From positions 473,352,157 through 473,416,156 of the forward strand of contig NC_081412.1 in the NCBI RefSeq assembly GCF_030272615.1: a stretch of DNA of 64,000 nucleotides, written 5' to 3'. The DNA comes from Cryptomeria japonica (lineage: Eukaryota > Streptophyta > Pinopsida > Cupressales > Cupressaceae). A program made the translations under genes and the position numbers. The stretch's first letter is position 1. Every line of letters starts with the position of its first letter. Shown here piece by piece: positions 33,311-50,581 of this stretch. The notes under the pieces are model-generated. The model did no database searches. It was not told where the DNA came from and saw nothing but the letters and a program-made list of their open reading frames with translations.

Positions 33311-35787
33311 AAAACAACTACAGAAGAAATCAGATCAAGATACTTAATCTGCTATAAAAAGCATTAGTAATTGAAAACAACTAGTGAGTAGGTATACCCA
33401 CCTAGGTCCTGCAGAGCCTAAAGTGAGAGAGTTAGTAACCAAGTAGGTTCACTCTATAAGTTGGCCAAGTCAATTGGAGGGTTTGATCATAGGAGTTGGC
33501 ATTTCCTTAGAACCTATCTAATCTCTTGATTTGAGACCCAACACATTCATTAATTGTTTTGGACATTTCAAGCTATGTTTTCCTAATAGATGGTCAAGTA
33601 TAGAACAACAACACTTAGAAAATACAATCTAGAGAGATTGCAGTCTATAGTAAAGCCAATAGGCAGTCATACCTAGTACCAAATAAAATGACAGTAATCA
33701 AGTCTACTGAGTGAAAAAGAGCAGGGTATAAGTTTCTAAAAGGTCTTTTCAAACCTTGACAACAAATAACATGTTATTGTTGCAGCATTGTCAAAACTTG
33801 ACAAGAACAACACCTTATTACCTCAAGAGGCATAGTAGTCATAGGGAAACTCATGTCAAATGTGCAACTCAATACAATAAATAATCTTAGTTTGTAGCCC
33901 TATAGCATCATAATGCAGTCCTTGACCAAGTATGCATACAAGAAACATCTAGTTCTATTAAGGCACAAGCATCAAAGTCAGAGGTTATGACAACTAGTCA
34001 AAAACATCAAGTACAAAAAGTTTAGTCTCAGTCACTAGAACACAATTTGCAACATGCATTAGGAGTTGTCCTCCTTACAAATAGTGCAACATTAAAAAGG
34101 TATTATCAAAGCTACAACCACAATTCAAAAAGGAAGCTTACAAAGATAGGACAAAGCTAGGTATAGTCATAAGTCAAGGCAAATACATAGTTGAAACTCA
34201 GTCCAAAATAGTGAAGAAGTGCAACAAATGACATGAGAAGTCTAAAGAAGTATTATAGCAATCATGAGTCAAGGATTAATGAAGAGATTTTTTGCATCCA
34301 TGATACAATCCTTAAAAGCATCCATGATACAATCTCAAACACACTTTTTACCGTTCTCTTGGTGATTGTGCCCAATTGTGTATGTCTTGCTTATGTATGA
34401 AAATGGCATTTTGCAACTTTCCACCGACCATGTATTTGAGATGTCTTTGATTTAGATATGGCATGACCTTAGTCGTAGAGTGAGACTAGGGAGTTGGACC
34501 ATCTCAACCATGGTGCACCTGCATGTGTATTCATTAAAGATTTTCATTTAATTTTAATCAACTAAAGAGCAATATTCATGACTTACAAGTAATAAAAAAA
34601 CTTACAAGGATGAGGCATATTCAATACAAACAAGTAATAAAAAAACTTACAAGGATGATGCATATTCATAACTTTTGCAGTCCCACCTTGGATATCAACA
34701 CTAGAAGCAACTCATATTGTTCGTGTACAGACAAGACAATATGGGAGTTCATTATACCCAACAAATTGTGGTGTTGTTGTTCGTGTTGGCTCTGTTGGAC
34801 CCTACAATTAAGATTCAATATACATTATTCAATAAGATTAACTGTGCAACATAATGAAATATTGAAAATTGTGTTACCTTGTTGAGCTTCGCTTGGTTTC
34901 GAGAATAGTTTAATATTCTCTACTTAACAGGGCCAACCACGTGAAGGTGGAAGCTCATTTGGCCCCTCCCCCCCCCCTAACATCACTCTAAATTCCCCGT
35001 TAACATCTTATAACATTCATTCATTCATTCTTTCTACCATTAATAAAATATAGCATTCATTCATTAATATCACTTAACGTTCATTAACACATAACATTGA
35101 TTAACATTAATTTAACACGCAACATTCATCAATATTAATTAACACATATCATCCATAACCATTAATTAGCACATAATTACATTCACTAACACATAAAAAT
35201 CAGTCATTATCAAATAAGCTAGATTACAATCATTTCTTTCTTTGTTTTTTCTTTGAAGCTATGAAAAGACTAAGTGGAACATTGGTTTCTTCATCATTTC
35301 CCCCCTCTGCAGATGTTCCGCCAACTGCTCATGATCTCAATGTATGCCTAGTCCTATATTAAGGACAAGGACGCTGCAGCGAAGGGGGGTCCTCTGCAAT
35401 AACAAAGAAAAGGGTTAAATTAAAAAGAAAAAAATTATTGTTACAAGTATTTCATTAATTTAGAGAACATAATTGTTGTGCTCTTTACCTAATGGGGCCA
35501 CATCATTTTGTGTAGCCTCAACCTCAACATGTTGAACACCCTCTAGATTTGTTGGAGTTGAAATACTAAAGGTTACATTAATGCTGAACACCAATTGCAA
35601 TTATATTTGTTTAAAGCAATAACAGTGGTCCTCTTTACCTGAATGGGGAACATCATGTTCTTGATGTTGTGTACCCAGATCATGCTCCACTTGCTCACCA
35701 CCGACTACATGCTCTAAAATATTAACAAAAAAGATTATATTAATTACTACTCTAATTACAAATTAAGATGCTTAATTGTATTAATAG
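33311..35787. other. Non-coding CACTA interior with short tandem repeats
   Basis: No gene was recognised. A 45-bp unit (ACAAGTAATAAAAAAACTTAC...) is repeated twice at 34585-34674. A degenerate AACATTCATTAAC-type repeat fills about 34990-35180, after a run of ten C at about 34967. Small minus-strand open frames from about 35250 may be the eroded 3' end of the TNPA-like gene. Confidence 0.5.
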
Positions 35788-36020
35788 CTAGATAAATAAA
35801 GTTGAATAGCAAATGAATACCTCCACTACTGGGATGCACATGTGGAACTTCATGTGCAGGTGGTGTTTCACAATTAGTAGGCTGCATTCCAATGACATGC
35901 ACATTGTTATCATTGCTTGCTTATTTAAAACAAATATAGTCACTTTATGTTGGAACTCAACATCAATTAGATTATTGGTAAAGTATTCAATTTGAAACAA
36001 CTTCCATTTAGCATATTTAC

Positions 36021-38013
36021 CTATGTGATGGATGCACTCGAATGTTGTGTATGCCCACTCAATTCTCGTAGCCAATCAACCACGACTGAATAGCCTTGCT
36101 GGTACGCAATTCTCTTGTCATCTTCTGTGGGTGCTCTATTGAATTTAGAGCCCTGCATTTTTGCTTGGTACCATGAATTTTGCTTGCATTGTTTGATAAA
36201 AAAAAAATGTTTGCAATTTATTAATATTGTCATGCAATATTTCATTTACATGAGATACTTACAATTTGTGCAGCAAGTTTCATGTAACCACTAGAGCCAA
36301 GTTTGTGTTGCCTGTGCTTTTCTTGCCTTGCCTTGGTTGCCTTTGATGTGTCACTCAGTCTATTAAAAGTTTGAAATATGTTAGATTATATAAATATAAA
36401 GAGTAATTAATTAGTACATAATTACATTGTGAATAGTATCCCGTACCTTCTTCTGGCATCTAGTGGTGTATTTCCTTTTTTCCTTTCAATTCTCTCCTTG
36501 GCATCCAAAATCAGGTCCTTCCACTCCCTCTCTGGAATCATAGGGGGACGCTCATACTTTAGGTTCCTCTCCAAATGGGTCTTGTATTGGTCCCTCACAT
36601 ACTTTAGATATGTGCCAGCTTTTTCAAGGAGCTTGGTTTTGTCAAAGGTGTCATTTCCAAACCACTCAACCATTTGGTTTGTCAATTCATCTTTTAACCA
36701 TTTTTCTTGGTCATTTCACCTTTTAAAGCAAAAACAAACCTGTTAGATTCAGAAATGAACTGAAGCTACATTTATTACACTTCAAGAAATGGATCAAAGG
36801 TAAACTATTCCAGCAATGATATGAAATCAAAAGTGGATTAGGGTTAGTTCACATATGATGTACCACTTTTTACATATGGTGGGCCCAAATATCTGCAATG
36901 CAGTGTCACTAAGATGTTTATAGAAAATATCACTGCCTGCAAAAAAATCATGGGATCATTAGTCCAAAATGAGTGATCATAAAGTAAATTACAATTAGAG
37001 TATATATAATAATAATTTTAAAGTACCTGGAACCTTTTGTATCTTTAAGGGAAACATTTCTTCATCGCTCACCACCAATGTGACCTACAACATTCCCGTA
37101 CTAGCAATACGAGAAGATCCAGGAAATGATGGTATGTTTTCAGCAGTAGTCGCCTCTAGCACATCCTAATGTGCATTTCCTCCTGTAAAAAATGAGTCCA
37201 CTATGAAATGGCATAAGAATTCAAGAAAGAACGCTTGAAGGGAAATAAACACATGACAAAAGATAGAGCAAAAGAGGGATCTACCAATGGTGGGCGGGCC
37301 AATATGATGTGCACTAGAGGATGTTTGCATGCTACGTGTTGCCGACATTGTAGTCAGTAATACAGGTGAGGGTGACCTCTGATGAGGCGGTGGCGACATT
37401 TGCACAGTAACATTGACAACACCTAAAGAATAATAGATTAAATATATCAAACATTAAATATATGAAAAGTGCAAGAATTGTAAACAAGGATGAACCTTTA
37501 TTTTGAAAATTGACAGTATCAAGTATGATGTGTTTTGGGTAGTCAGAGTGATAAGCCAAGAAAGTGATAATACAAGAAAATCGTCATCACCTGAAGATCT
37601 TGCAACACCCTAATCATGGGAATGACTTTCATGAGGGCAGATAAATTGTTGTAAAAACAATACGTACATATTTTATTTAATGACATAAAAGAGAATAAAA
37701 TACAAATCATTATTGAACTTTTGTTATAATTAAAACTTTCATTACTGCTTACTTGCAAGTTTTCTGTTGTCTTATACAATAATTCCACCCTCTGTCGTAT
37801 CTCATCAGTTGTAGGATGCACGGCTTCCAAAGAAACAATGTCTTTTCTAATTTTTATAAGAGGCATTTTAAAGAATTTCACAAGGTCTGTGGGATCTTCA
37901 GGGTCATCATTGCTTAACACTAATGATTCCACATCCATAGAAAGGTGCTCAGGTACTGCAACTCCCTTTCCCTTTCCCTGAACATCCGTCTGTGTCAAGA
38001 ATATCATTAACAA
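36021..38013 (-). pseudogene. TNPA-like CACTA protein (Ptta/En/Spm, PF03004-like), split by introns
   Basis: In minus-strand order: an acidic N-terminal exon (38013-37800; DLVKFFKMPLIKIRKD), spacer exons, a block KYERPPMIPEREWKDLILDAKERI (about 36575-36500) with KKGNTPLDARRRYG, then HRQHKLGSSGYMKLAAQI ending at a good donor GTAAGT (about 36260). An acceptor and KMQGSKFNRAPTEDDKR follow (36190-36090). The W..L...A-N..R-H..GS pattern is that of plant En/Spm TNPA-type proteins, which bind subterminal repeats. The exact intron set is not resolved. Confidence 0.6.
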
Positions 38014-38568
38014 TTACAAAATTAGTATAAATCGCTAAAAAAAAGAACATAATAATGTAACAGTTTGCTTCTACCTAATTTATACAATTACAATGAGGTT
38101 TACCTACTCGGTAGAAGTGTCACAAGGTACATCTCTATTTGCGATATGTGATGGATCCTTGTCAGCCTGTGACAAAGAAAAAATATAAAAAACGTTAGCA
38201 AAATTACATCGTACACAACATGAACAACATGAACTTTGTAGACAAAAAGAGTATTAAATCAAAATCATTGTAAATTTTTTAATTCCTTACCTTTACTTTA
38301 TGTAGACTATGCAGGATCCTCAACTAAATGGTCACATAAATAGTTACATAGCTAATAAACAATCCAATTTCCATAAATAAACATAGTTTAAAAATTGTCA
38401 CATAAATAGTCACACTCCCTATCTCCTTCTCCATATTAAAAGGTGCATCATGAATTAATTTTGTAATGGCATTAGAATTCAAAACAGAATGAATTAATTA
38501 TGTAAAAAAAATTCTATCAAGAAGTCAGTATTAAATAGATAATATACTAATCGCATACATCATACATT

Positions 38569-42953
<4,385 letters not shown>

Positions 42954-43147
42954 GGTCTTTCTTCACAGGAAAGAAAATAGAAATTATCATCATTGAACAA
43001 AGCATCTTATTGAATTTAGATTTCTATTTTGCTTATGGTACATCACACAACGTGGAAAACAAGAAATACTCAATAAATAAAAGGATTCATTGATCTAGTA
43101 TTATCACAATCTGCACTTGGCCTTCAATATTTTCTCCTCCTAACACT

Positions 43148-43700
43148 GTTTATCCATTACCTGTCAAGTACAGAACTCTAAATGCCATTTGGGATTTCAT
43201 ACAAGACCTACAAAATAGACCCCTCCCATGGATGAGATTCTCTACAAACAACTCTGGAATGATGTTCTTGATGTTAGATGCATTTACCTTGTTTACTAAC
43301 CCATTGATACTCTTTCGAAGGGCATCCCATGTCATGCACTGGTATTCCACACTGCTCTTGTCTTCCACATCTTTCATCATTTGAGCCAGCTTAAATGGGG
43401 GAATGTAAACACCTCCACTTCTTCCAACACCTTTCTCAGCTCCTCTTACAGCACCTTCACCATTCCCATTCTAAGATGGAGTAGACACAACACTAGAAGT
43501 TTTCACTTCCACTGCCTCTCTGTCCCTCTTGTTTCCAGAAGCCCCTTTACCACTTAATTCGTGCTTATTTCTGTACATAAACCCATCAGGAAGCATGAGT
43601 TTTTGCATAAAAGCTTGCCCCAATAATTTACAGTTATTTTTCATCAAGATTCCCTCAGGAGCTGGCAGATCCTGCTTCCATAATTTAATTTTGTTTTCTC
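43148..43700 (-). pseudogene. CWC22: Captured fragment of splicing factor CWC22
   Basis: The minus-strand frame reads RSGGVYIPPFKLAQMMKDVE, TWDALRKSINGLVNKVN, NIIPELFVENLIHGRGL and FCRSCMKSQMA, the start of the MIF4G domain of CWC22, an exon-junction/spliceosome factor. An upstream part (DLPAPEGILMKNNCKLLGQA ... GKGASGNKRDREAVE) is in the same frame but I cannot place it. One in-frame stop (TPS-stop-NGNG, near 43470) and an abrupt loss of similarity after SQMA show a truncated piece. It lies just upstream of the transposase, inside the CACTA element. Confidence 0.82.
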
Positions 43701-45009
43701 AAAGGACAATCCTAAAAATCCATGCATTGCAAACAACTTTTTACACCTTTGTTGGTTGTGGTGGCATCACAGAGAGTTTACATCAATAAATGAAGAACAT
43801 GCCAGTGATTTTAATGCAACAATAGAAGTCTATCTCTTATTCAATATCTCTAGTGAAACCCCCATGATCTTTTGTTGGAGTAGAATTTGTTATATTCTAG
43901 AAAGGGTCTTGTCCTTTGTTGATGGGATATTCATCTACCTCAAGAAATAACCGTTCTTTTCTCCAACAAGAAGTGGAACTAAATGAAGATCTAGCACCAT
44001 GAAATGAATCCTCAAAAGGATTACTATAGTTAGTTTTGATAGATAATGATCTGGGTAAAATACTAATGTAGCTTTATGAAACATTATGTACTAGCTTAGC
44101 ATACTCTAACAACTTTGGTGCGACATGCTACATCCAATTAAGTCTCCATCGGTATCTCTATTGTGTTTATGGATTGGGATTCAATGTACTCTTTTTATAC
44201 ATAGATTTTACTTTCAATTGAGGAGGTTTGTATGTACTTGTCTTTCGATTGTATCCCTATTTCAAGAATTTCTTCTATCAACAAATCATTTGTTGTAAGT
44301 TGTACAAGTGGAAGCTTGAACATGCCTTCCATGCTAGCCTTGTTGATACGTTCAACACCATCTTGTGCAACAAATCTTTAGAACTCCATTTTTCCAAATT
44401 GAAGAGTGACTAGTAGGGACAATCTAGGACACTTACAAAGGTTTTTCAAGAGAGATAAATAGACCTAAATATTATGGTTTAATAATGTTCAATAGGTAAA
44501 TAGATAAGAAACTCTCAATATCAAAATGACTTTCTCAATTGTCTTTACTAGAAATGGATAGATCTACTAATAATGGCTTTATGACTGTATGTCAACTTTA
44601 GACTCAATCCAAGAAGAGCTAGAACTAATATGCAATATATAGATTTATGATCTCTATAATATAACAATCCCATAATTATGTTTCCACGCATCTATACCAC
44701 AACACAAACATCATGCTAGTGTTCTGCCATAGCAATTGATATCCTAATTATAGAATGTGAAGTATGCACATAACTACGAATAAAGATTAATAAAAACAAA
44801 GAAAGATACTTATTGCAAACATAAATGACTAATGGACAAGAACTGAATTCATTGTAGATATGTTTTAGCTGAGTAATTATGTTTTAGTTGAAATTGAAAA
44901 TAAAATATTTTATTTTAGGACAGCTCACACTATTCCCTATCATATTTTAGACTCTTAGTTTTGTTAGTAGTGGTTTGATATCTTTAGAGCTGATCAATGC
45001 ATTTCTTTA
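43701..45009. other. No clear gene; CACTA interior between captured fragments
   Basis: AT-rich sequence with only short frames. It may include introns or flank of the two captured gene pieces; nothing was recognised. Confidence 0.4.
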
Positions 45010-45753
45010 GTTACGTTTGCCAGCCTACTCCCAGCTTGTGCCAAAATGGGAGCTTTGGAACAGGGTATGGACATCCATCAAAGCATAGAAGATAGAGGAA
45101 TTTTTTTCAGATGTAGTTGCAACTGCACAAAATGGATTTTTTGAGAAGGCTTTAGAAAATTTTAAGCAAATGCAATCGGCAGGTGTAAAGCCAAATTCCA
45201 CGACCATTGCTACTATCCTCCCTGCCTGTGCCAAAATGGGAGATTTGGAACAGGGTATGGACATTCATCGAAGCATAAAGGATAGAGAAATTTTGTCAGA
45301 TGCTGTAGTTGTAACTGTCCTGTTAGACATGTATGCAAAATGTGGAAGCATAGACAAGGCACGTGAACTATTTGATAGAATGTCTGAAAGAAATGTTGTC
45401 TCGTGGACTGCAACGATTGCTGGATATGCACAAAATGGATTTGTCAAAAAGGCTTTAGACACTTTCAAGCAAATGAAATTGGAAGGCATAAAGCCGAATT
45501 CCACAACCTTTGTCAGCATCCTCCCTACCTGTGCAAAAATGGGAGCTTTGGAACAGGGTATGGACATCCATCAAAGCATAATGGATAGAGGAATTTTGTT
45601 AGGTGTTGTACTTGCAAATGCCCTGCTTGACATGAATGCAAAATGTGGAAACATGGACAAGGCTCGTGAATTGTTTGATACGATGCCACAAAGAGATGTG
45701 ATCTCATGTGAACAATCAGCACGCATGTATACGGGAGGAAGGGATTGCTGATA
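45010..45753 (+). pseudogene. Captured pentatricopeptide-repeat (PPR) gene fragment, PLS type
   Basis: The plus-strand frame from about 45130 to 45751 contains successive PPR motifs: KPNSTTIATILPACAKMGDL, DMYAKCGSIDKARELFDRM, NVVSWTATIAGYAQNG, KPNSTTFVSILPTCAKMGAL and DMNAKCGNMDKARELFDTM. A further damaged repeat (45010-45110) with a frame break precedes them. No start, targeting signal or E/DYW tail is present. PPR proteins bind organelle RNA one repeat per base; this is only an internal piece. It lies about 450 bases inside the right end of the CACTA element. Confidence 0.88.
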
Positions 45754-45984
45754 CAAAATTGAACACTCACTCCTCAATCATAGTTCTATGGTTTTACGAG
45801 ATTAAACTAGGACAATTAACCACCACATGTATATTTTTTGCAACATGAAATTAAAAACTAGGGCAATTTGAATCTACCTCTTGCGTGGGATTGCCTTCAA
45901 TGCAGGTTTGATGTTCTTGGGGGTTGAAGTCGCCATGGATGCCTTCGTGGGATTGCAATTCACAAATGAAGACCCTGCCTCTTT

Positions 45985-46207
45985 TTTTATTTTGTAATGG
46001 CCGCTGTCGTCAGAATTACGACGAGCTTGAGCACTTTTTTGAAAAAAAGAAAATTGTCATTGCTAATGCCTTCTTCATCAAAACCAAATGGGTAATTTCC
46101 ATCGGAATTACGACGAATGCGAGCATTTTTTCAAAAAAATTTTTTGGCCACAATATACCTTCTTTGTCGGAAACCTCAGTGGAAAATCTAGTCCAAAAGT
46201 ATTAGTG
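45985..46207 (-). repeat. CACTA right terminal and subterminal repeats
   Basis: GTCGTCAGAATTACGACGAG (46006) and ATCGGAATTACGACGAATGC (46101) are inverted copies of the left subterminal motif at 20277. The end AGTATTAGTG at 46207 pairs with CACTAGTAC at 20087. Confidence 0.78.
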
Positions 46208-47597
46208 TGAGTCATTGCAGAATGAAATTATGTCCAAAAACATCGAACATTGCTAAACACCTTTAATTAGTAGCCCACCCGTTCTATTGATTGAGGATAT
46301 TTGTGATAAATTCAGTGCAAGAGCATAGAAGGTTTTGCTCCCAAGATACTCACCATGCATATTTCCTTGAGTAGAAACATAACTTTTTAAAAAGTCACTT
46401 GTGGCTTGATGAAAGTGGTGACTCCCCCATCATAGGGATCATCTATTTGTTATGCTTGCGCAAGACTTAGTATATCACATCCTTACCTGCCACGACGGGA
46501 TTCATAAGGTATGTAGTACCAAAGTCGAAGAAATATCAAGATGTGGGCTGAAAATATCGCAAGTGGCCATTGGACCTTAGGAATAAAAAGTGTTTGAAGT
46601 GTTTTCATTTTTGAGTCAAGACCAGTTCAAATTGAGCTGACTTCAGTCTTTGGAAAAACACCTAAAATGCATTTGAAGGAAAGGGTCATAAAAGTCCAAG
46701 GATTGGGTTGATCTAGACCCACACCTATTTGTGCCTTTTGAGGCAACATTCTTGTGTTTGTGTGCTTGCTTTGTTTTCTTTTCAAAGAAACATCATAAAA
46801 ACCAAAATCCAACACAAGTATTCATCCAACATAAACATTTTCAAAAAGATCAAAAACAAAGAGCAACAACAAAAGTATCAAACTATATGACCATTCTTCA
46901 CATCTTGAAAAAGAAGAATCTTCATCAACACATCAACTTGAAGAGAAGACCATTGAGCTGAAAGGCTTTAATCAAAAGGAGGAAATTCTTCTATCTTAAT
47001 AGATAAATCTTTGTCTCTCTTAGAGCCTTCTTACGTCACATGCGTCTTTATCTTCAAGGGAAATCAAATGAATTTGATCAAGAGTCATTGAACCGCAGAG
47101 CTTTTACACAATATCGAGCTTTAAGTTATCATAGAAACAAAGGAGGAAAGATCAATCCTGACTTCTTTCTAGACATTTGCATCACATATAACGTAGCTCA
47201 AGAAGAACCACCAACTCCCAAAAGAGAAGAGGAAGAATTTGTCCCATATATGACACAAAGCTTTTATTGAAGTTAAACATTCATCCATTATCATATTCAT
47301 ATCTCATCAAATCCATTCCAACTCTCAAAAACTTCAAAAGGTTTTTGTCCTAAGTTCTATTTCGATATTTATTGAATCAAACACAAAACAAATCACTTTT
47401 ATATTGTCTCTACATCTAGGATAAACTCATGCTAAGAGGCATTTCTACGCAGGTTAAAACTAGTCTATGAGTGCATCCTCTCATTACTAGGTAGTTAAGT
47501 CTGTAACACATCTTAGATTTCTCTAAACCTTATCACATCACACTTTTTCAAACACAACAAGCAATTCAAGAAAGAACTTTGGTAACATCTACCTTTA
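46208..47597 (+). other. Tat element leader, second part
   Basis: The leader resumes after the CACTA element and runs to gag. A 76-codon frame at 47040-47270 is the largest opening and has no recognisable motif. Ogre/Tat elements can carry an extra ORF here, but I cannot support one. Confidence 0.55.
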
Positions 47598-49334
47598 GTG
47601 CTAGGGATCCATATGCAAAACATTCCACCAAACATCAATCTTTCATTCCATCAACAACTCATCATCATTTTCATTAAACTTCAACAAAAAATTATAAACA
47701 AAATAGCTCATACCAGATCAAGATATAGACAACAAGAAATTGAAGAGGAAGAGGAAGAAAATATCAACGAGTTCCAAGAAGCCCTTGGAGGAAATGTCAA
47801 TGATGAAAATCTAGGCACTCCTACTCCTGCGGCAATAGAAAGGGCGCAACACAACCCTCTCTTTAATAGACTTTTTGATGAAATATTCAGGAGCAATGCT
47901 GATGCTCACTTTTTAAAACTTGCTCAAGAAGGGGCTAAACTACCCTCTGACTTTTATGTTGCACAACTAAGACAAGCATCAGAATGCCAAAGTTGTAATG
48001 AGAATGAAAGAGGTCGAGAACACATTAGATACAACTTTCATCAAGGTAATCCCCCACCTCCTCCTCCTCTGAATGACATAGAAATGTTGTGACAACAAGT
48101 CGAAAATCTCACCAAACAACTTCATAGTGGTGTAAAAGCTAATCAATTTTCACTCAATGACATTTGTCCCTATCCCTTTGATAGGAATCTTCATATGCCA
48201 CCTTTTCCATGAGGGTTTGAAACACCCAAGTTCGAAAAGTATAGAGGAAAAGGAGACCCTTGTGATCATGTTAGAGAATTCCATTTAACTTGCCTCAAAG
48301 TGGCATACGAGGATACATACCTAATGTGACCTTTTCCCCAAAGCATGGGAGGAACAACCACATCATGGTTTTCCTGATTACCAGGTGGCATTAGGACATT
48401 TGAAGAACTCATCCAGAAATTCCTGGCACATTACTCACACAACATTGAACGTGATATCATCATGGCTGATCTATGTAATACTAAACAAAATCTAGGTGAG
48501 CTATTTTCAGTCTTTCTGCAACGATGGCATCAAATGTCTAGCAGACGTTCTCTTTAGTTACCTAAACAAGAACTAGTGGAAATATTTATTTCCAACTTAA
48601 ATGACGAAATGGAATTTCACCTAGACGTAAAAGACACAGACTCTTTCAATGACATGATCACTAAAGGCTTAAAATGTGAGTGGGCCCTCATCAAGAAAGG
48701 ACTTATCAAAATATACAATGAACCAAAGGAGGGCCCTCACCCGTGCTTCAATAGTGACAAGCCTAGCTTCTGGAACAAAAACAAAAACATCATCAACGAC
48801 AGGGTTGTGGATGCAAGAACTATCAATAGTGCAGAACCCGTGGTTCGATTTGCAGGACAGAACCCCCCACCCAAGAATAACATAGTCGCTCCTCCAAATC
48901 AAGGCCACACCACATCTCAAGATGAACCTAGACAACATCAGCAAAATTTTAAACCAAAGTGAATATACACTCCCTTAGGAGAACCCATCGAAATAGTGTT
49001 ATGTCAGCTGGTTTCTCAAAATCTGGTGACCTTACCCAAAACATCAAATTATGAACCTCAAGTCAAACCTTCATGGTGGAGGGATACTGAGCATTGTGAT
49101 TTCCATCAAGGGAAAGGACATAAGACAAGCAATTGTCACAGATTGAAAGATCTTATTCAGGAGCTTATCGACCGAGGAGAAATCGAATCGAAGGACATGA
49201 CCCAAAGACAACAAACAATGATCATCTCATGTTTAAAAATCCACTTCCATCACAAGATCAAAGGGGTCCTTCCACTTCAGGGAGAAACACAAATACCACC
49301 AATTATACGCAAGCCACATACAATTACACTATGA
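47598..49334 (+). pseudogene. gag of the Tat-like element
   Basis: This frame, broken by stops, gives an acidic N-terminus (EIEEEEEENINEFQEALGG), a region PTPAAIERAQHNPLFNRLF, the Pfam retrotrans-gag block (FEKYRGKGDPCDHVREFHL about 48232-48290; TFEELIQKFLAHYSHNIERD), and a single zinc knuckle CDFHQGKGHKTSNC (about 49095-49136) of the C-H-H-C form usual in Tat gag. Stops are present at about 48090, 48211, 48328 and 48555. The true start is uncertain. Near 49215 the reading has to shift to another frame to continue into pol. Confidence 0.85.
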
Positions 49335-50581
49335 ATCACCTATATGACACTAGTGAACAGTTTGCAACTATTACCATAAAAAATCCCAGCTCCACTTGCA
49401 ATGTTGTTACACGTCGCAACAAGATTACCATAAAAGCAGCTCCACAAGGCACCCCATCTATCCCAAAATAGTATAACCTTGTGGACCAATTAGACAAAAC
49501 ACCCACACTGATATCTATCTTAGAACTATTGCGCCTATCTCCATCCCATAAAACAATCTTGGATCAAGCTCTCCAAGAGGCATCAGTCCCTGCAAACCTA
49601 AATACAAATAAGTTCTAAGCCATGGTCGGAAATCTAAGATCATCACCTTGTCTCACTTTCTCTGAAAGTGACAACTCCTCCTTCCAGCAACCTCACAATG
49701 CCTCACTCCATATTGAAGGGTTTATCAACCAACATAGGATCAAGCGAGTCTTGATCGATAATGGAGCAGGCCTGAATATTTGTACTCTACAACTAGTCAC
49801 AAATTTGGGATATGCAATTGAATCAGTGGATCCCCGCAAGAAGATCACAATCAAAGCCTATGATGATGTAGAGTGTTCATCCAAAGGAGCTGTAGTGCTA
49901 CCAATCCGAGTGGGCCCTGTGGTGAAACACATCATCTGTCAAGTTCTTGACCTTCCTCTACCATACAATTTGTTGTTAGGAAGACCTTGGATACACACCA
50001 TGCAAGTCATCCCATCCACCTATCATCAGTGTATGAAGTTCTCGCATAATGGTGTAGAAATCACAATCCTAGGAGATGCAAACCCCTTTGCATATTGTCA
50101 TAATATCAGTCATCAACCAGAGATTACCATTCCCAACAATCGAGAAGCCATCTCCTCCACATCATACATAAGTCCATCCTCTCTTTCTAGTTCAAACACT
50201 ATTATACCTAAGCAAGAGAATCTCAAGATGAAGATAACAGAGGAAGGTCCTGGGGAGTACAATCTGAGCCAACTATTTTGTGTTGGACAAATGTCCACTT
50301 CTCCTAGAACACATGGTAAACCTCAATGGTTACTTCAACAACCACTGATCAAGCCAGCATGTACTTTGACACTATTCATCCTTGGAAAGAGTCAAGAAGA
50401 AGAAACTAGAGATGAAGACTTAGCAGAATGGATCTATAAAGATCCTATCACCACCGAAATTCTACAAGTTAAGCTTCCCATAGATCAATATGAAAAAGGC
50501 CTTCTCATTATGCAACAAATGGGATATGATGGTCAAATTTCTTTATGGAATTGTAAGCAAGGAAGAAATGAACTGCTGTAG
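49215..50581 (+). pseudogene. gag-pol junction and aspartic protease of the Tat-like element
   Basis: In a frame shifted relative to gag: NDHLMFKNPLPSQDQ, then LDKTPTLISILELL (the conserved pre-protease block of Tat elements), then the protease with LIDNGAGLNICTL (active Asp codon at 49757; Ala stands where Ser or Thr is usual) and LLGRPWIHTMQVIPSTYHQC. Stops at 49469 and 49617 interrupt the linker. The enzyme would cut the polyprotein. Confidence 0.85.

Noticed and set aside
33311-34560. Possible host gene between the ATCGA array and the 45-bp repeat
   Set aside because: No frame longer than noise, and no splice-consistent exon set or motif.
47040-47270. Extra ORF1 upstream of gag as in Ogre elements
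   Set aside because: Only 76 codons, with no motif and no second copy to show conservation.
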